A DNA stretch of 64,000 nt. It comes from Agroathelia rolfsii (taxonomy: Eukaryota > Basidiomycota > Agaricomycetes > Amylocorticiales > Amylocorticiaceae). Shown one piece after another: positions 38,235 through 51,196 of the stretch. The DNA is taken from positions 3,100,001-3,164,000 of the forward strand of contig JABRWF010000007.1 of the NCBI GenBank assembly GCA_018343915.1, given 5' to 3'. A program made the position numbers and the translations under genes. A model generated the notes under the pieces. It did not search any database, was not told the origin of the DNA, and saw only the letters and a list, made by a program, of their open reading frames with translations. Positions within the stretch are counted from its first letter, which is position 1. Every line of letters starts with the position of its first letter.

Positions 38235-38946
38235 GATGAGGGGAGAGATTGACTTTGAAAAAAGAAAAAGAAAGGAAACTGTAATGAACTCGGTCCTAAA
38301 AACTACAATAAAATGAAACTGCAAATAATGGTTAGGACTCAAGACCAGCTTGCTTCAAAGCACTTGATAGGTAAAAAGGTAGGGGAAGCTCCAGGCGTTA
38401 CCGTGGAGCCCAGCCCAATGCTTTTTCAATATATAAGAATCAGAAGATATAATTCGTGATGAACATAAGATGGAATGATTTCTGATGCAGAATATTAAGC
38501 AGATCAAAAGTTGACGGTAGCGGATAATACCATCTGATGCACAAATGTCACGACCACGATTTCAGACAATGCGTACTGAGTAAATCTATTAGTGATTTAT
38601 GCCAGCAATGAAATGAAGGTGAGATAGTTTCAGGCTTATTTGAAGACCGGACATAGCATGCACCCATTATAGTATAGTTTTAGCCAACCGAAATAGCTTG
38701 GAAGCCGGATGGATTAATCGGGGCCAAGTTACAATTTGCGCCATAAGCCACGTGACATCTTAGTCCTGCCCTAAGTCTCAGCCACCGAGATTTTGTCCTG
38801 CGCTGCTCATCGTCGGCGACAGTGACGAAGCACCCTTGCCTTAACGGCAGCCACCGCTCAAATTATTTTGAGCCCCCTGATCTATCGAGTACAGTGCCCG
38901 ATCTCAAATTTAATCGACGAAAAACTCATGATTTCCCAGAAACAAA
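38235..38946. promoter_or_regulatory. Divergent promoter region of the DUF6533 gene and TIF32
   Basis: 712 bp separate the two divergent start codons, so both promoters must lie here unless one extends into the neighbour. It contains no coding block. I did not identify a clear TATA box for TIF32, which fits a housekeeping gene. CAAGTTACAATTTGCGCC and CCACGTGAC (near 38748-38756, an E-box-like CACGTG) lie about 200 bases upstream of TIF32. Confidence 0.5.
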
Positions 38947-41900
38947 ATGGCTCCGTTCACCAAGCCAGAGACAGTGCTCAAGCAAGCAGAGGGACTCGTC
39001 TCTGTTGGACAGACCCATGCCGCCCTCCAATCTCTCACGGAGATGTTTCAATCAAAACGATTCCGTAACACACCCTTGACATCTCTTGAACCAATCATGC
39101 TCCGTTTTGTAGAACTTTGCGTCGATATGCGCAAAGGCCGTACTGCAAAAGAGGGTCTCATGCAATACAAAAACATCGCCCAAAATACAAGCGTTGGATC
39201 TATCGAGGTCGTCATCAACCGTTTTGTGCAACTTGCGAATGCCAAAGTCGAAGATGCCCAAGAAAAAGCCGATAAAGTTGCCGCCGTTGCACTTGCTGAT
39301 GTCGACGATCTCGAAGCTAGCGAGACGCCAGAGAGCATCCTTTTGGGTGCAGTCAGCGGTGATCAGAGCAAGGACAGAACAGATCGAGCTCTTGTAACTC
39401 CCTGGTTGAAGTTCCTTTGGGAAAGCTATCGCACCTCGCTGGAAACACTCAAGAATAATGCTCGGCTGGAAGTGATTTATCAGGTAGGCTAGAATATCAT
39501 CTACTTCTTTAGGCGAGCGATGGAATTCCTCTTGCGTGTTTGAAATTTGGATCGTGTAATTTGCGCACTCAGATCCTTAAAGCTTTTAATCACGAGAACT
39601 GGCCATAGCCGAGTTTTAACCTTGATTGCTATATTTTATTGATATCACTGCTTCTCAATTTCGGTCTTCCGATCATTAGGGTTTGTCTTCAACCCGGACT
39701 AATCTTTTTCTTTCTGTAGCAAATCGCACAGCAAGCTTTCAAGTTTTGCTTGAAGCATCAGCGCAAGGTTGAATTTCGCCGTCTCTGCGAGACACTTCGT
39801 CTCCATCTAGCCAATGTGGCGAAATACTCACATCAAACACATGCTATCAATCTCTCCGACCCCGAGACCCTTCAACACCATTTAGATACACGTTTCGCTC
39901 AACTCAACACCTCTGTCGAACTCGAGTTATGGCAAGAAGCTTTCCGTTCAGTCGAAGATGTACATAACCTACTTACCATGGCCAAGAAGGCACCGCGGCC
40001 CGCTATGATGGCTAATTATTATGAAAAACTGACCAAAATCTTTCTCATGAGTGGAAACGCTCTATACCACGCCGCTGCTTGGGGCCGATATTACTCCGTA
40101 GTGTCGAATATAGGTGGTCGATCGGACGAAGAGTTGGCTCGTCTTGCTGGCCAAGTACTCGTCAGCGCACTTGCCGTTCCCGTTGGCCTTAACGTTGAAG
40201 AGACCTTTGAAGAAGGGAAAGGGAAAGCTGGTCGCCTCGCTGCCCTCCTGGGTCTCACAAAAACGCCTACCCGTGCTGGCCTTCTCAAGGATGCACTATC
40301 ACGTGACGTCTTACGCCTTTCTCCTCCCACTGTCAAATCGCTCTACAACGTCCTTGAAGTGACGTTCGATCCACTCACGCTATGCGCATCGACCGCTCCA
40401 CTTCTCTCTGAGCTATCCGCCGACGCTTCTTACGCTTCTTACCGCCCTCTACTTACGCGCGCTCTTTTATCACGTCTCCTATCTCAACTTTCTCAGGTGT
40501 ATTCTTCCATCAAAATATCGAATCTCTTGGAACTTGTCACGCCTCTGCGCCAGGTCGTCGAGGCCGATGGCGAAAATGCAGGCGTGGGGCTCGATGATGC
40601 CCAGATCGAAGCCTTTGTAATGGGCTGTGCTCGCCGAGGAGAACTCCTCGTCCGTGTCGACCACGCCGCGGGCATTATTGTCTTCGTTGACGACGCGTAC
40701 AGTACCGAAGAACCGCCTTCATCGTCGCGGGCATCGTCATCTAGCGAGATCCTTATCCAACCCTCTGTTTCTGATCTCGTGCGCACGCGCCTCAGCAGGC
40801 TGGCAACTTGCTTGCACAATTCGTTGGCCATAATTGACCCCGTGGCCACTGCATCGACCCAGGAACAGCAGTCGGAGAAGCTTGGTGAATTGATCAAGGC
40901 CGCTGAGAAGGAACGCAAGGCTTTGGCCGTTCGGCGTGCCCTGGTCGCCCAGCGAAGGGAGCTGCTCGTCGAGCTATCAGCCCAGAGGGAGAAGGAGGAA
41001 GCAACTAGGAAGGCGGAGATTATCAGACGCGAGAAGGATGAGGAGGCCAGGAGGGCGAGAGAGGAGCTCAGGAGGAAGGAGTTGGAGAGGGTTCAGAAGT
41101 TGAACGAAGATATCCGAACCGAGGAGACCAAGCGCTTGGCCGAGCAGCTTATCGCAAAGGGTACATTAAAGGCACCTATTGATGTAAGTCACTGACGTAT
41201 CCATGGTTTGTTCTTCGGTCTCATTACTCTTTCAATTTTCTACAGGAAATCAAACACATGGACTCAACCACGCTTATCAAAATTCAGGTTGAACAGATCG
41301 AAAAGGAGAAGGATCAGCTCGAGAAGCGCTTGCGCACTGTCTCTAAGCGTATTGATCATACGGAGCGTGCTTATCGCAAAGAAGAGCGACCACTTCTTGC
41401 TCAGGACTACGAGGAGCAGCAGCGAAATGACAAGGCCACTTTTGAAGCCGTCCAGAAGGCTCGCATTGAAAGTGCCCGCCTGGAACACGAGCAGGATCTG
41501 GAGACCAAGAAGCGCCTCTCGCGCATGGTCGATGATGTCAAGAAGCACAAGGAGATGCTCGAAGAGAAGTATGGCGAGGATTACCAGCGGAAGAAAGAGG
41601 CTGCCCAGAAGAAGATCACGGAAGAGAAGGCTAAGAGAAAGGAGGTAGTGTCGAAGCAGAGAGAAGAAGAGCGTTTGAAGAAGGAGGAAGAGGAGAGAAG
41701 GACAAGAGAAAAGGAAGAGGAAGAGGCACGTCTTGAGGCTGGTAAGTATATCGATATGTTAGTCGCCGTTAGACATGCACTCAACTGTTCATGTAGATCG
41801 TCTCGCAGAGGAAGAGCGTCGAGCTGCCGAGGCTGAAGCTGCCAGGCAACGCAAGGAAGAAGAGAGAATACAAAAGGAGGCTGAACAGGCTGCTCTCCGT

Positions 41901-42404
41901 AAGCAACGTGAAGACGAACGAGCGGCAGCAATGGAGGTTGCGCGTCTTCAAACCATGCGCGCGGAAGAGGCCGAAGCTCGTCGCGCTAATCGGCGCGACA
42001 AGGAACAACCTGCAAGTCGTTACGTTCCTCCAGGCTCCGATGGCTGGCGACGTTCTGGCGCTGAATCCTCCCCTGGTGCTACGGCGCCACCAACACCTGT
42101 CGCGGCTTCTCGTCTGTCTGCCAGCGCATCCGTGACGCGACCTGAATCTCCCTCCGCCGCTCCTGCTACTCCCAAATTCAGGGTCGGAGCAGGTGGAGGA
42201 GGATGGAGAGAGCGAGAGCGTCAGAAACAAGAGGCTGCAGCTTCAGGTGGAACACCTGCTACGCCCACTCCTGCTGGTCGAGGAGGTCCTGCTACTGCTA
42301 CTGGAGGAAACACACCCCCTACGAAGGACGACGACGGCTTCCAGGTTGTTACCAAGCCAGGCGTTTGGAGGCCCTCTCGTGGTCGTGGACTCGGCCGATC
42401 TTAA
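38947..42404 (+). CDS. TIF32: Eukaryotic translation initiation factor 3 subunit a (eIF3a/Tif32)
   Basis: Predicted 1034 aa in four exons: 38947-39483, 39720-41183, 41246-41741, 41797-42404; the frame is intact throughout. eIF3a is the largest scaffold subunit of eIF3, which recruits mRNA and the ternary complex to the 40S ribosome. It begins [18 protein letters not shown], typical of the family. A helical repeat region leads to the PCI domain at about 320-500, followed by a very long charged coiled coil (about 570-900, [24 protein letters not shown] repeats). The C-terminus is Pro/Thr/Gly-rich and ends near RGLGRS, as in fungal orthologues. The length matches yeast Tif32 (964 aa). It converges on CCH1, with 289 bp between stop codons. 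Confidence 0.96.
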
Positions 42405-42693
42405 TAGGCGTTATTATCACTTTCTTATCATGCCATCTCTATTGTATTTTTTCTCGGTATGATTGGTGTTTTCATAAGTGTATTGTTCAGTGCGATTCCT
42501 ATATGCAAATTCTATTTATGCACGATTGAGATAATTGCAGTAAGGTACAAAAAGCTAAGTATGCGGTATACAATCCTGGTCTAAGATTTACGTGAGCTGT
42601 ATGTAAGAAATAAGGCCCGACACATACGTTTGAGTACGGTAGCACAGTCGAAAAGAAGGTAATCTGAATAAGTGATAGGAAGTATATGAAATT
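42405..42693. other. Convergent 3' region of TIF32 and CCH1
   Basis: 289 bp between two convergent stop codons. It is A/T-rich and must hold polyadenylation sites for both genes; the 3' untranslated regions may overlap. No separate terminator structure is recognisable. Confidence 0.5.
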
Positions 42694-45600
42694 TTATGAG
42701 TAACTATCTTCCTCTTCTGCTTGTGTCATCATCTCTGAAAGATATGTTAGAGTCGGGAAAAAAACCTAGGCCAGAATGTGGGCAAGCTTACCGCCCCATA
42801 ATGAGTTTTGCATAGAGGTCACTATATGCTCTGGATCTTGATCGATGGTGGGGGAACTGTCGCGTCTAGAGAAGAGTATTACGTTATTGACGTCTGTACA
42901 AGGCGAAAATATTTTGAAACACACGATGTACGACTAGCCAGATCTGCGCTAAGCATACTAATGTCGCTGATACGCCTGGATCTTTGTAAAGTACTTGCGC
43001 CAGTATCCAAACTCAATGACATTTCCGGAGAGAACTGTCTTGAGTTACGAGGTGATGGAGTTGGAGACCCCAGAGGTGTACCACTACTATCTCGTTGAGA
43101 GGATGCGATATCAACGGATATAGGAGTTGATGGTATAGACTCCACGTCGAAAGTGATAGCTGGAATACCTGCAAAATCAAACCAGTTAAAGTATGCCACT
43201 TTATTGGTAATGTTCAATTCACATACCTTGTGCCGCTGCGCGATCCAACTCCCGTTTGGCTAGGAACCTCCTGCGAAGGGAGACCATTTTGAGCATCGAA
43301 GAAACTCTCTCCACATTTACCAGGTCGGAGACGAGTTTGTTTGTCTCATTTCGCACAATGAGGTCCTTTAGGCTGGGAATACCTATCAATGTCCGACCAA
43401 GTGCATAAAAGAAAGAGAAAGCTTACACAAGGGCATCACGGTCAACTATTAGTTTGTGATGCGCAAGCAACAAAAGCATGTTTGTGAATGAAATTCCCTT
43501 GGTTTTATTATAAGATATCATAGCCTCGGTATAAATGTGCGCGTAGAGATTTCTGCGTTTTCGAATAGCAACATAGTCGATTTCGTCCAGAGTCTGCTTG
43601 AGAGCCTTGACATCTACACCCTCCAGGATAGTGGGAGAAACATGCTTAGTATCCTCATCCGGTTTACACCGAGCAACGATATTTTCGATAGAATGGGCAT
43701 CCGGATAAATCTTGACTTCAAACACCCCGCGGAGTTTCTACAAGAGTAAGTGGAATGTGTAAATTGAGTTCTGGAACGCAAAATTTAGTACTTACACCAA
43801 AAAATTCCACGAAACGGTCCTTTTCCAAAAAGCCAGTATCAGGGTTAGAGTATTCTGCCCAGATCTTCTTGAATGCACGCATTTCTTCACGAGAAATAGT
43901 CTTGGAATTTGTAGTCGTCTGGAAAACATAGGAGAAGCTGTCGACGACAGCACCTAAGAAAGCGTCAGGAACTCGTAATGTTTAAGAAAGAATTTAATGT
44001 GCGACAAACCAGTAAACATGTTGGTGAAAATGTACTTCAAGACAATTTAGAATATATTTATCGACATTCGTGATAAAATAAAACTTACCATGCTCAAGAG
44101 ATTCCATGCAATGAAGAGGGTCAAAGCCCATGCCATGCTACCACAGTCTGAGAGACCGTTTGCTGTAGCTGCAAGAGTGCAGCGCGGATATTCCAGTGTA
44201 CTGCACATTTTTTTTAGTTATGAACGGAGCATTGGCAATGATTCAAATACGACATACTAGTCGTGCATGTACTGGTTCCAGCCCTCTCTGAGCAATTCCC
44301 ATAAATGTAAGTGCTTCAAGATAGGAAACCTTAGTAACTCACCCTGTTGTCATAAAGGCTAACATCACCAAGGCGCTTCCCATCGTAGAATAATTCTCAT
44401 TTCGAGTTTCCGCCGATTCCCACTTCGTCAGACCAAACACTTCCATGTACAAGATAGCGAAGAAAGCGAATAAGATCAGCCAGAGACCTAAAAGACTGAG
44501 GATCGAGGGAAGACTAGCACTAGGAGAATATAAGCATTATTATATGTACCACGTGATATAAAGAACTTACACTGATGTTTTGAAAAGCTTATTCAAGCTA
44601 TCGGTCTTCTGAACCAGCTTAAAAGCAATACTTGTGACAAACAGCTTCTGGAACTGCTGCGTCACAAAACCAGCATCACCGAATATAACTATCAACGTGG
44701 TCGAGAAACTACCCAAGGCGACAATAACATCGAACAAGTTCCATCCATTAGCTTTGAAACTGCGCCATCCAAGTCCCAGAGCTCGGATAACAATGTCGGC
44801 GATGTAAATCAGCGTGACGGCGAAAAAGAAATAATCTATAAAAGGAAAATCAGTCTAAGCCTCAAAGTATATCCAAACGACACCACATACTGAGACCTTC
44901 ATCTACACCGTTATCATTCGAAAAACTTTGACACCTGAAACGTCATGTCAAAAATCAGATCAAATTATTTGATGTTTGATATTTTCACCCACAGCAAAGC
45001 CACAATATGGACAAGAAAAACACCAGTCATGATTCTGGACCACGTCCCACGCTTGTGGACCGCACAGTCATAGCACCATCCCCTAATTTTACCGGCCGGC
45101 CTCATCTTGGGTCTTCTCGACGGCCGCTGCCGTTTAATAAGTTTCTGGAGATCGATCCACTCCCTCTGCGCCTGCGTCAAAAATGCCGTGCCAGTCTTGG
45201 CGCGGAAGTTGCCGATGATGATACTAATACAAACATTGTCAATACAATGGGAAGAGCTCAAAGGAGCCAGCAATTACAGCAGCTCAAACTCCACAACACC
45301 GGATGAAAGATATTGACACACCTGACGAAGATGGTGAGAATAACAACACCGCCCATAAGATTATATATCACGAAGAATACAGCGTTCACTTGACTCGCAT
45401 TCGTCTGCGGCTGTTGATCTTGCCCCGTAATACTCATCGCAAACGACATGACATCAATCCATCCTTCTAAAGAAACGATCTCGAATAATATCAGCAACGA
45501 ATCCCTGAACGTATCAAACGAGAATCTTGTCGATGGTGCAGGGTCGTCCCAAACGCGCGGGATGAGGTAGCCAAATGCGGTAGCAGAGTTTGTGTTGGGT

Positions 45601-48600
45601 GTGTTCCCTCCGTTGGCAGTGGTCACGTATTCATTAATACATGTAGTCAGGCCATCAACGTTGCCATCTGTACACGTCTTCATCAACCCTTGGAAGATAT
45701 TCAAACCCCAGACAGCATAGGGAATCATATACAAAATTGCCAGCAGAGCCGCGTCCAAGATACGAGAGGCGCCGGAAATGATGAGTGACTGGAATGTATT
45801 GCGCATGATATCGATGAGCGTGATTAGACGCAGCGCGCGTAAGGCTTTGAGCGACCGTGTCAAACGACTCAGACCACCGAGGAAAATCAGCGTGGTGGTG
45901 ACGTTAACAAGAATACCGGCCAAGATCAAGAAGTCGATAATATTCCAAATGCTGCGCACGTAGGCGTTGGGAGTAAAGATAAACCCATCTGCGATGACTT
46001 TGATGATTAATTCGATGAACAGAACCAGCCCAAACGCGCATTCAGCAATGTCGAACCATGCTCCACGAAAGAGGCCTCTTTCGCTAAAGAATTGATTACG
46101 GTATGTTGGAGTTGCGATTGACTCGACGACGATGCCTCCAAGAACAGTCAAGAGCAGGATCAACTGAAAAATAGGTGCTAAAGTGGGCGATGGAGGTGTG
46201 CCAAAGATACGCTCGCCATTTGGTGGACGGACAAGTTTCTGGCAAAACTGTCTTATAAAGTTCTTTTGAGAAAAGATCCAAAAGGTGTGATCGAACGAGG
46301 GATGGCTCCGGATAAAGTCGGCTTTTTGCGCCCGTCGTTCAAACGCGTCTTCGTCAATATTGATTGCGTCAGCGTCTGCCCTCGCCGCTGCTACCAGCTC
46401 CCAATGCCGCTCCGTAAGATCATCCTGAGAATCAAGGCTCATGTCCACTGTAGTGATGGACGCCTTGCGATTATGACGGATCGGCGCTAGCGGCACATCA
46501 TTACTCGCCGTCTCACCCGCAAATAGTCGTTGAAGCATCGTGAGTGACTTGGAGGGGTAATGTTTCGCCCCACCGGCTTTAACCTATGCGCAAACACGAA
46601 AACACTACAATGAACATCTTCCAGAATAAAACATAATAATAAATCGCATACCGATCTCGCACGTCTCGACCCAATACCGGTAAAACTCTCCTCCACCAAC
46701 GTCTTCTGCATCGGCAACACGAGATTAGCAGGCAAATTATCCACTTTGACAGTCACCGGTGCTTCTTTCGTCCACCGATAGGGATTTAGCTTCCTGAGCC
46801 AAGACGCGTGCGGACGGTGCGTGTCGTGCGTGCGCGCCCAATAGTCCGAGGCCTGCTTGCCCATCTTGGATTCCTCCGCCACGTCGAAGTTTTCATTAAT
46901 GACGGCGATGAACATTTGAAAGAGGATGACTGGTTAATTAAAAGGCAGGGGAGGAAAAGCATTTTAGATCATGTATACGAAGAAGAAGAAAGAAAGAAAA
47001 AACTGTGATCCATAGCCTTTTCTCCTCCTTTCCTACTTACAATTCGCAAACAAGAACCACCCCGCGATGAATATGATTACAATCACGAGCTGTCCCAGAC
47101 CTGCCTCGGCCGAGACAACATCATAAAGCGAGTTCGTCCAGTTCTCAGACGTGAAGATCTGGTAGACGCCCAAAAATGAGTTGTAAATCTGGCCAAAGTT
47201 GATAGCAACCGAGGAAGGGATGTCTCCCCGCATGAGCTGCGCGGCCATGAGCGCAGCGATAAAGTTGATCATGAAGAGGAAAAGCGTCATGCTGAAGAGA
47301 CCATACATGTTACCAAACACGGCGAGCTGATTAAAGACTGTCAGAACATCGCTAAAGAGAGAAAATGTATAATATAGTGTGAAGCTCACCAACAAAGGCC
47401 TCATATGCGGCACCTCCAGAATAACTCTATAAAACCTCGCCAGCTGAAAGATCGTCAACCAGCGATAGACTACCGAGTCCTTAATCGCTGGTATTTGAAT
47501 AATCGAAGACCCGATCGCCAACACGAGATCAAGCCAATTATGGCCATACAAGAAGAAATTGCGCCACTCGGGCAACTTGACGGCAAAGCGGAGGACAATC
47601 TCGATGTCGAACGCGGCCGTGATAGCGATCTCGCCCCAGTTGAGCACATCAGCGTGCGTGGCACTCGGGTTTGCATTGCCTGTTGCTTGAAGGACGAGCG
47701 AGGCGAGGGCGAGGAAAACCCAGACCCAGCGCATGGTGTTCATGAGGTCTTTCCAATGTTGATTCCGGGACAGTTTACGGCCCGAGGCGGTATCCCAGCC
47801 TTCATCGTGTTCTTCGGTCGTGATAAGGCTTTGGACAACCGGGTAAGTTTTTTCTTTCTTTCTTTTTGGTAAAAGGAAGAAGCAGATTGAACGTACGGAG
47901 CTGCACCGAAAGCACTCTTCTTCGTCGTCGATCGGATCGCAGAAAACGTATTCGTGATGACGGCCACGAAGAGGTTGATAAGCCAAAAGTTGAGGATGAC
48001 AATACCAGCGATGAAATAGAAACAAGATACGAAGAATTCGGCATCGACCATAGAGTACATGAGTGGGGACCACTATTTGTCCAGGAAAGGGATAGGATAG
48101 AACGAAGAAATGGACAGGTGAGCAAACATCCACCTATAAAACCATCGTTTTGCTCAAAATAACTCACTCCGTTTGACGATGCGACGATAATAACCTGCAA
48201 AAGCGCATCGTATATCGTATCAAAACTCTCCACATTATTATACGGGTTCTGGTCCGATTCCTATGCCAAAAAAAAAGAAAAAAAACCAAAATACAACATG
48301 AGTAACGCAGATACTACAGCCCATATCAACTAATTTTCATAAAAGAGGACTTACTTGGCATATCTGGCCCAGCGGGCAAATATACCCTTTCGGACTGTAC
48401 GTCTGTACTCCCTGGGATGTGATGTATCCCGTATCATTTAGCGATACAGGATCAACGTGTCCACCACACCCTTGCGTCGTCTGGATGAAGCCCTCACCCA
48501 GGGTTGGCCTGATGTAGCATGATCGGAGGAGGGAGCCTTGGAAGGATTGGATGCCAATAATACTAAGAAATGCGAAGATAGAATGAGATCTTCAAGTTGT

Positions 48601-50848
48601 TGTCAAAAAAGGAGAGGCCTGCTCACGAGAACAAAGCCATAGCAAATACTACAAAGTATGATACGCTCGCAAGCAGTGGTCTAGCAATCTTCAACGAATG
48701 CATGATCGTCTAACGTAATATTTGAAGTAATTACTGTCGTCAGTCCAAGATACTCAAAAAAAGCGACAACAGCAACGCACCGCAGTACCACTCGTAATTG
48801 CCAGCAACCTCGCTGTCCTCAATACACTCATCGCCCTGAAAATCCCGATATGATATGTTCCATTCTCCTCCACCCCAAGCGTGGCTAACACGAATGTGAC
48901 CCAAAAGCTGACCACGGCCACGAAATCGATCCTGCTCCAGCTCTGGCGCAAGTACGGCACATTGCGGTGCGTCTTTCCTTGCGCAGCGGCGACGCTAAGG
49001 CGAAACGGTAAGCCGATCACGTCTCTCCCGCCATCTTTCATGGATTGTTCAGAGCGAAATGCTTGCGATAGGCCGGAGACGTGGCCGTTGGTAGGGTGCC
49101 GGATCTGATCGTGCACGTCTTGAACTTTGGACCAGGCTTTTTCGAACAGGGGCGTGTGTGCTTTTGCGGACTGGACAGTGTCTGATCTTGATCGCTTCCC
49201 CAATGCGGAGCGCTGTTGATGTTCCGATGATGATGGAGGGACGGTGGAAGATACGAGCTCGAACGGCTCGGCGAGGTTCTGGAACACACTCCGCACGCGT
49301 GCGAGGCCGCGTTGACGAAGGGAGTGACTTCGTTGTAAGAGAGAACCGTGCCTGCTGACGCTGGTGGTTTCGTGCAGCGATGAGGATCTCGTCAGGTCGT
49401 GTGGAGAGGAGGTACGGAAAGGGTTGGCGAAGAGGCGTGAGAGGGGTACCTCGGGATCGAGAAGGAAGCCGGAGACACATATTCGTGCTAGGGCTTCGAC
49501 GCTATGTATTATCATGGATAGGTAAGTTGTTGTAGTTGAAGTGAAGGGAGAGATGCATACGTAAAGAAACAAAACATTATAAAGATAACATAATCCTCCC
49601 ATCCTAGAAAAAATCCTTTCGACGCTGCAGGTCCGTTGGCATTGTCGCCAAGTGAGATATCTGGTGCTGCTTGGATGGTCAAGACGATGGCATCGAGGAT
49701 GATCATAATTAATATCAACGGTTCGGTCCAACTGCAGACGTCGTCAGATTCTGTAGGTACAGAGTGGTGGCTTATATTAAATGTACTCACGGATGGACCA
49801 AGAACCGGAATAATGCCATTCGAAAGGCGCTGTGGGGGCCAAAGAGGCCCAATGTCCTTCCTCTGATAGGCAAACTCTTGCGCGTGTCATAGAAAGAGAC
49901 CGTGTCCTTTTCGCCATCTTCGTCGTCGTCGTCGTCATCGTCATCATCGAGTGGGGCGCCATCCTGTAAGACCATGCTCGTGGCGCGTATGTCTACATAG
50001 TCATCATCGTCTAGCCTTATGCGGTCCTCGAGTCCAGCACCGGCAAGGTTAACGACACGGAGTGACATGCGACGCAAGCTGCGCGACATGGTCTTGAGCC
50101 GCGTACCGGTACGCTTCGTGAGAGCTGTTGCTGGCGAGCTGCTGATACGGATAGTGGTGAGACGTCGAGCCCTCCCGTTAGGCATGCTGCCATTATTAGC
50201 AGGCGTGCTAGTAGAGGTTTGACCTAGCATCTCCGCATCCCTGTCCTGCCATGTTGGGTTGTTGCTCGAGTAACCAGACACCCCTGCCATATTCTTCGTC
50301 AGATACGCTTCGTCGTCTTCGGTTTCAGCAACGGCAGCATTTCCATCCAAGCCCAAACTTAAACCACTTGATATCGAGCCCATGTGGGCATGATGACCAT
50401 GCGTGTGCATATGTGTGTGGTGGGGAAGCAGTGAGACGGATGATGAGCCGGCCATCATCGCATTTTCGAGGGCAGTTTCGGCGCTACTGTGCAGGGGGTA
50501 ACGGTGCTGGTGCTGCTGCAGAGCAGCGTTGTGATTTGCAAATGGATCCTCGTCCAGGTAGCCGTCTGTTAATGCATCCTCAGAAGTGGGCGAGGATGTC
50601 TGGAGGTCTTCTGCCTGTGCAGCGGCTGCATCAAATGTTGCCGGCGGAGGAGGCACGGTAATCCTCAGCGGGTCCTGGCCCTCTGGCACACGGCCCCAGC
50701 TGTTACGTCTTCGAGTCTGTCGATTAGATGTGTCGAGTGCAGAGAGCGAGAGTGGCATGGAGTACGATATGGGCGAGGTGATGACTGCAGTGCGATCGTT
50801 GCTGCCATGCGTGCTGGTGCCGGTGTGCAGAGGATATGAGTTGTCCAT
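42694..50848 (-). CDS. CCH1: Voltage-gated calcium channel alpha subunit Cch1
   Basis: Four-repeat plasma-membrane Ca2+ channel that works with Mid1 in fungal calcium uptake; roughly 2,200 aa by my model, with many introns. First exons: 50848-49791, 49731-49561, 49501-48781, 48709-48627. A cytosolic N-terminus of about 350 residues (His-rich, then a poly-Asp run at 49919-49948) leads into [16 protein letters not shown]. Repeat I S4 is near [16 protein letters not shown] and repeat III S4 near [16 protein letters not shown]. Pore-loop motifs: I SSNGW (Asn codon 48171-48173), II TSENW (Glu 47144-47146), III SLEGW (Glu 45465-45467), IV LREGW (Glu 44284-44286). After repeat IV comes an EF-hand-like stretch ([20 protein letters not shown]) and a Ser-rich tail ending EEEDSYS. 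Short introns (about 41-60 nt) near the 3' end make the last borders less certain. Confidence 0.93.
49919..49948. repeat. GTC/ATC trinucleotide repeat coding poly-Asp in CCH1
   Basis: A run of GTCGTC and ATCGTC units on the + strand encodes about ten Asp residues in the cytosolic N-terminus of Cch1. It is likely length-variable between strains. Confidence 0.8.
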
Positions 50849-51196
50849 GAAAATGAAACGACGTCTTCAAGACGACTGGAGGCCTGTGTGTGCCAACAAG
50901 AGGGCAGGTAGAGCGAGCACGATGAGAAAGATGTGCAGCTGTGTAGTATTAAGCAGTTATAATAGACTGTGTAGTGTAGTGTAATTGCCTGCGATTTCAG
51001 TACCATGTCGCCACGCTACGCCAATCATTCCAGCGCTTATCCCGTGGCTGTGTCTCAACTGCTTCTTTCACTATGGCAGTGTAGTCGTGTGTGCCTGACT
51101 CAAGACTTGGGTTTACAAAGTACACTTCAAGTTATAGTATTCTACGATCCCAGCCATCATGACATAGTCCAACTCTCTGCAATCACACGAACACCA
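50849..51196. promoter_or_regulatory. Spacer between BUD32 and CCH1
   Basis: 348 bp between the BUD32 stop and the CCH1 start, both genes on the - strand. It must contain the BUD32 polyadenylation site and the CCH1 promoter/leader. No defined motif was recognised. Confidence 0.45.

Noticed and set aside
47033..48133. Single long frame of 366 codons through CCH1 repeat I to II
   Set aside because: It begins inside an intron and reads through non-conserved sequence before the real exon; the channel family fixes splice sites instead.
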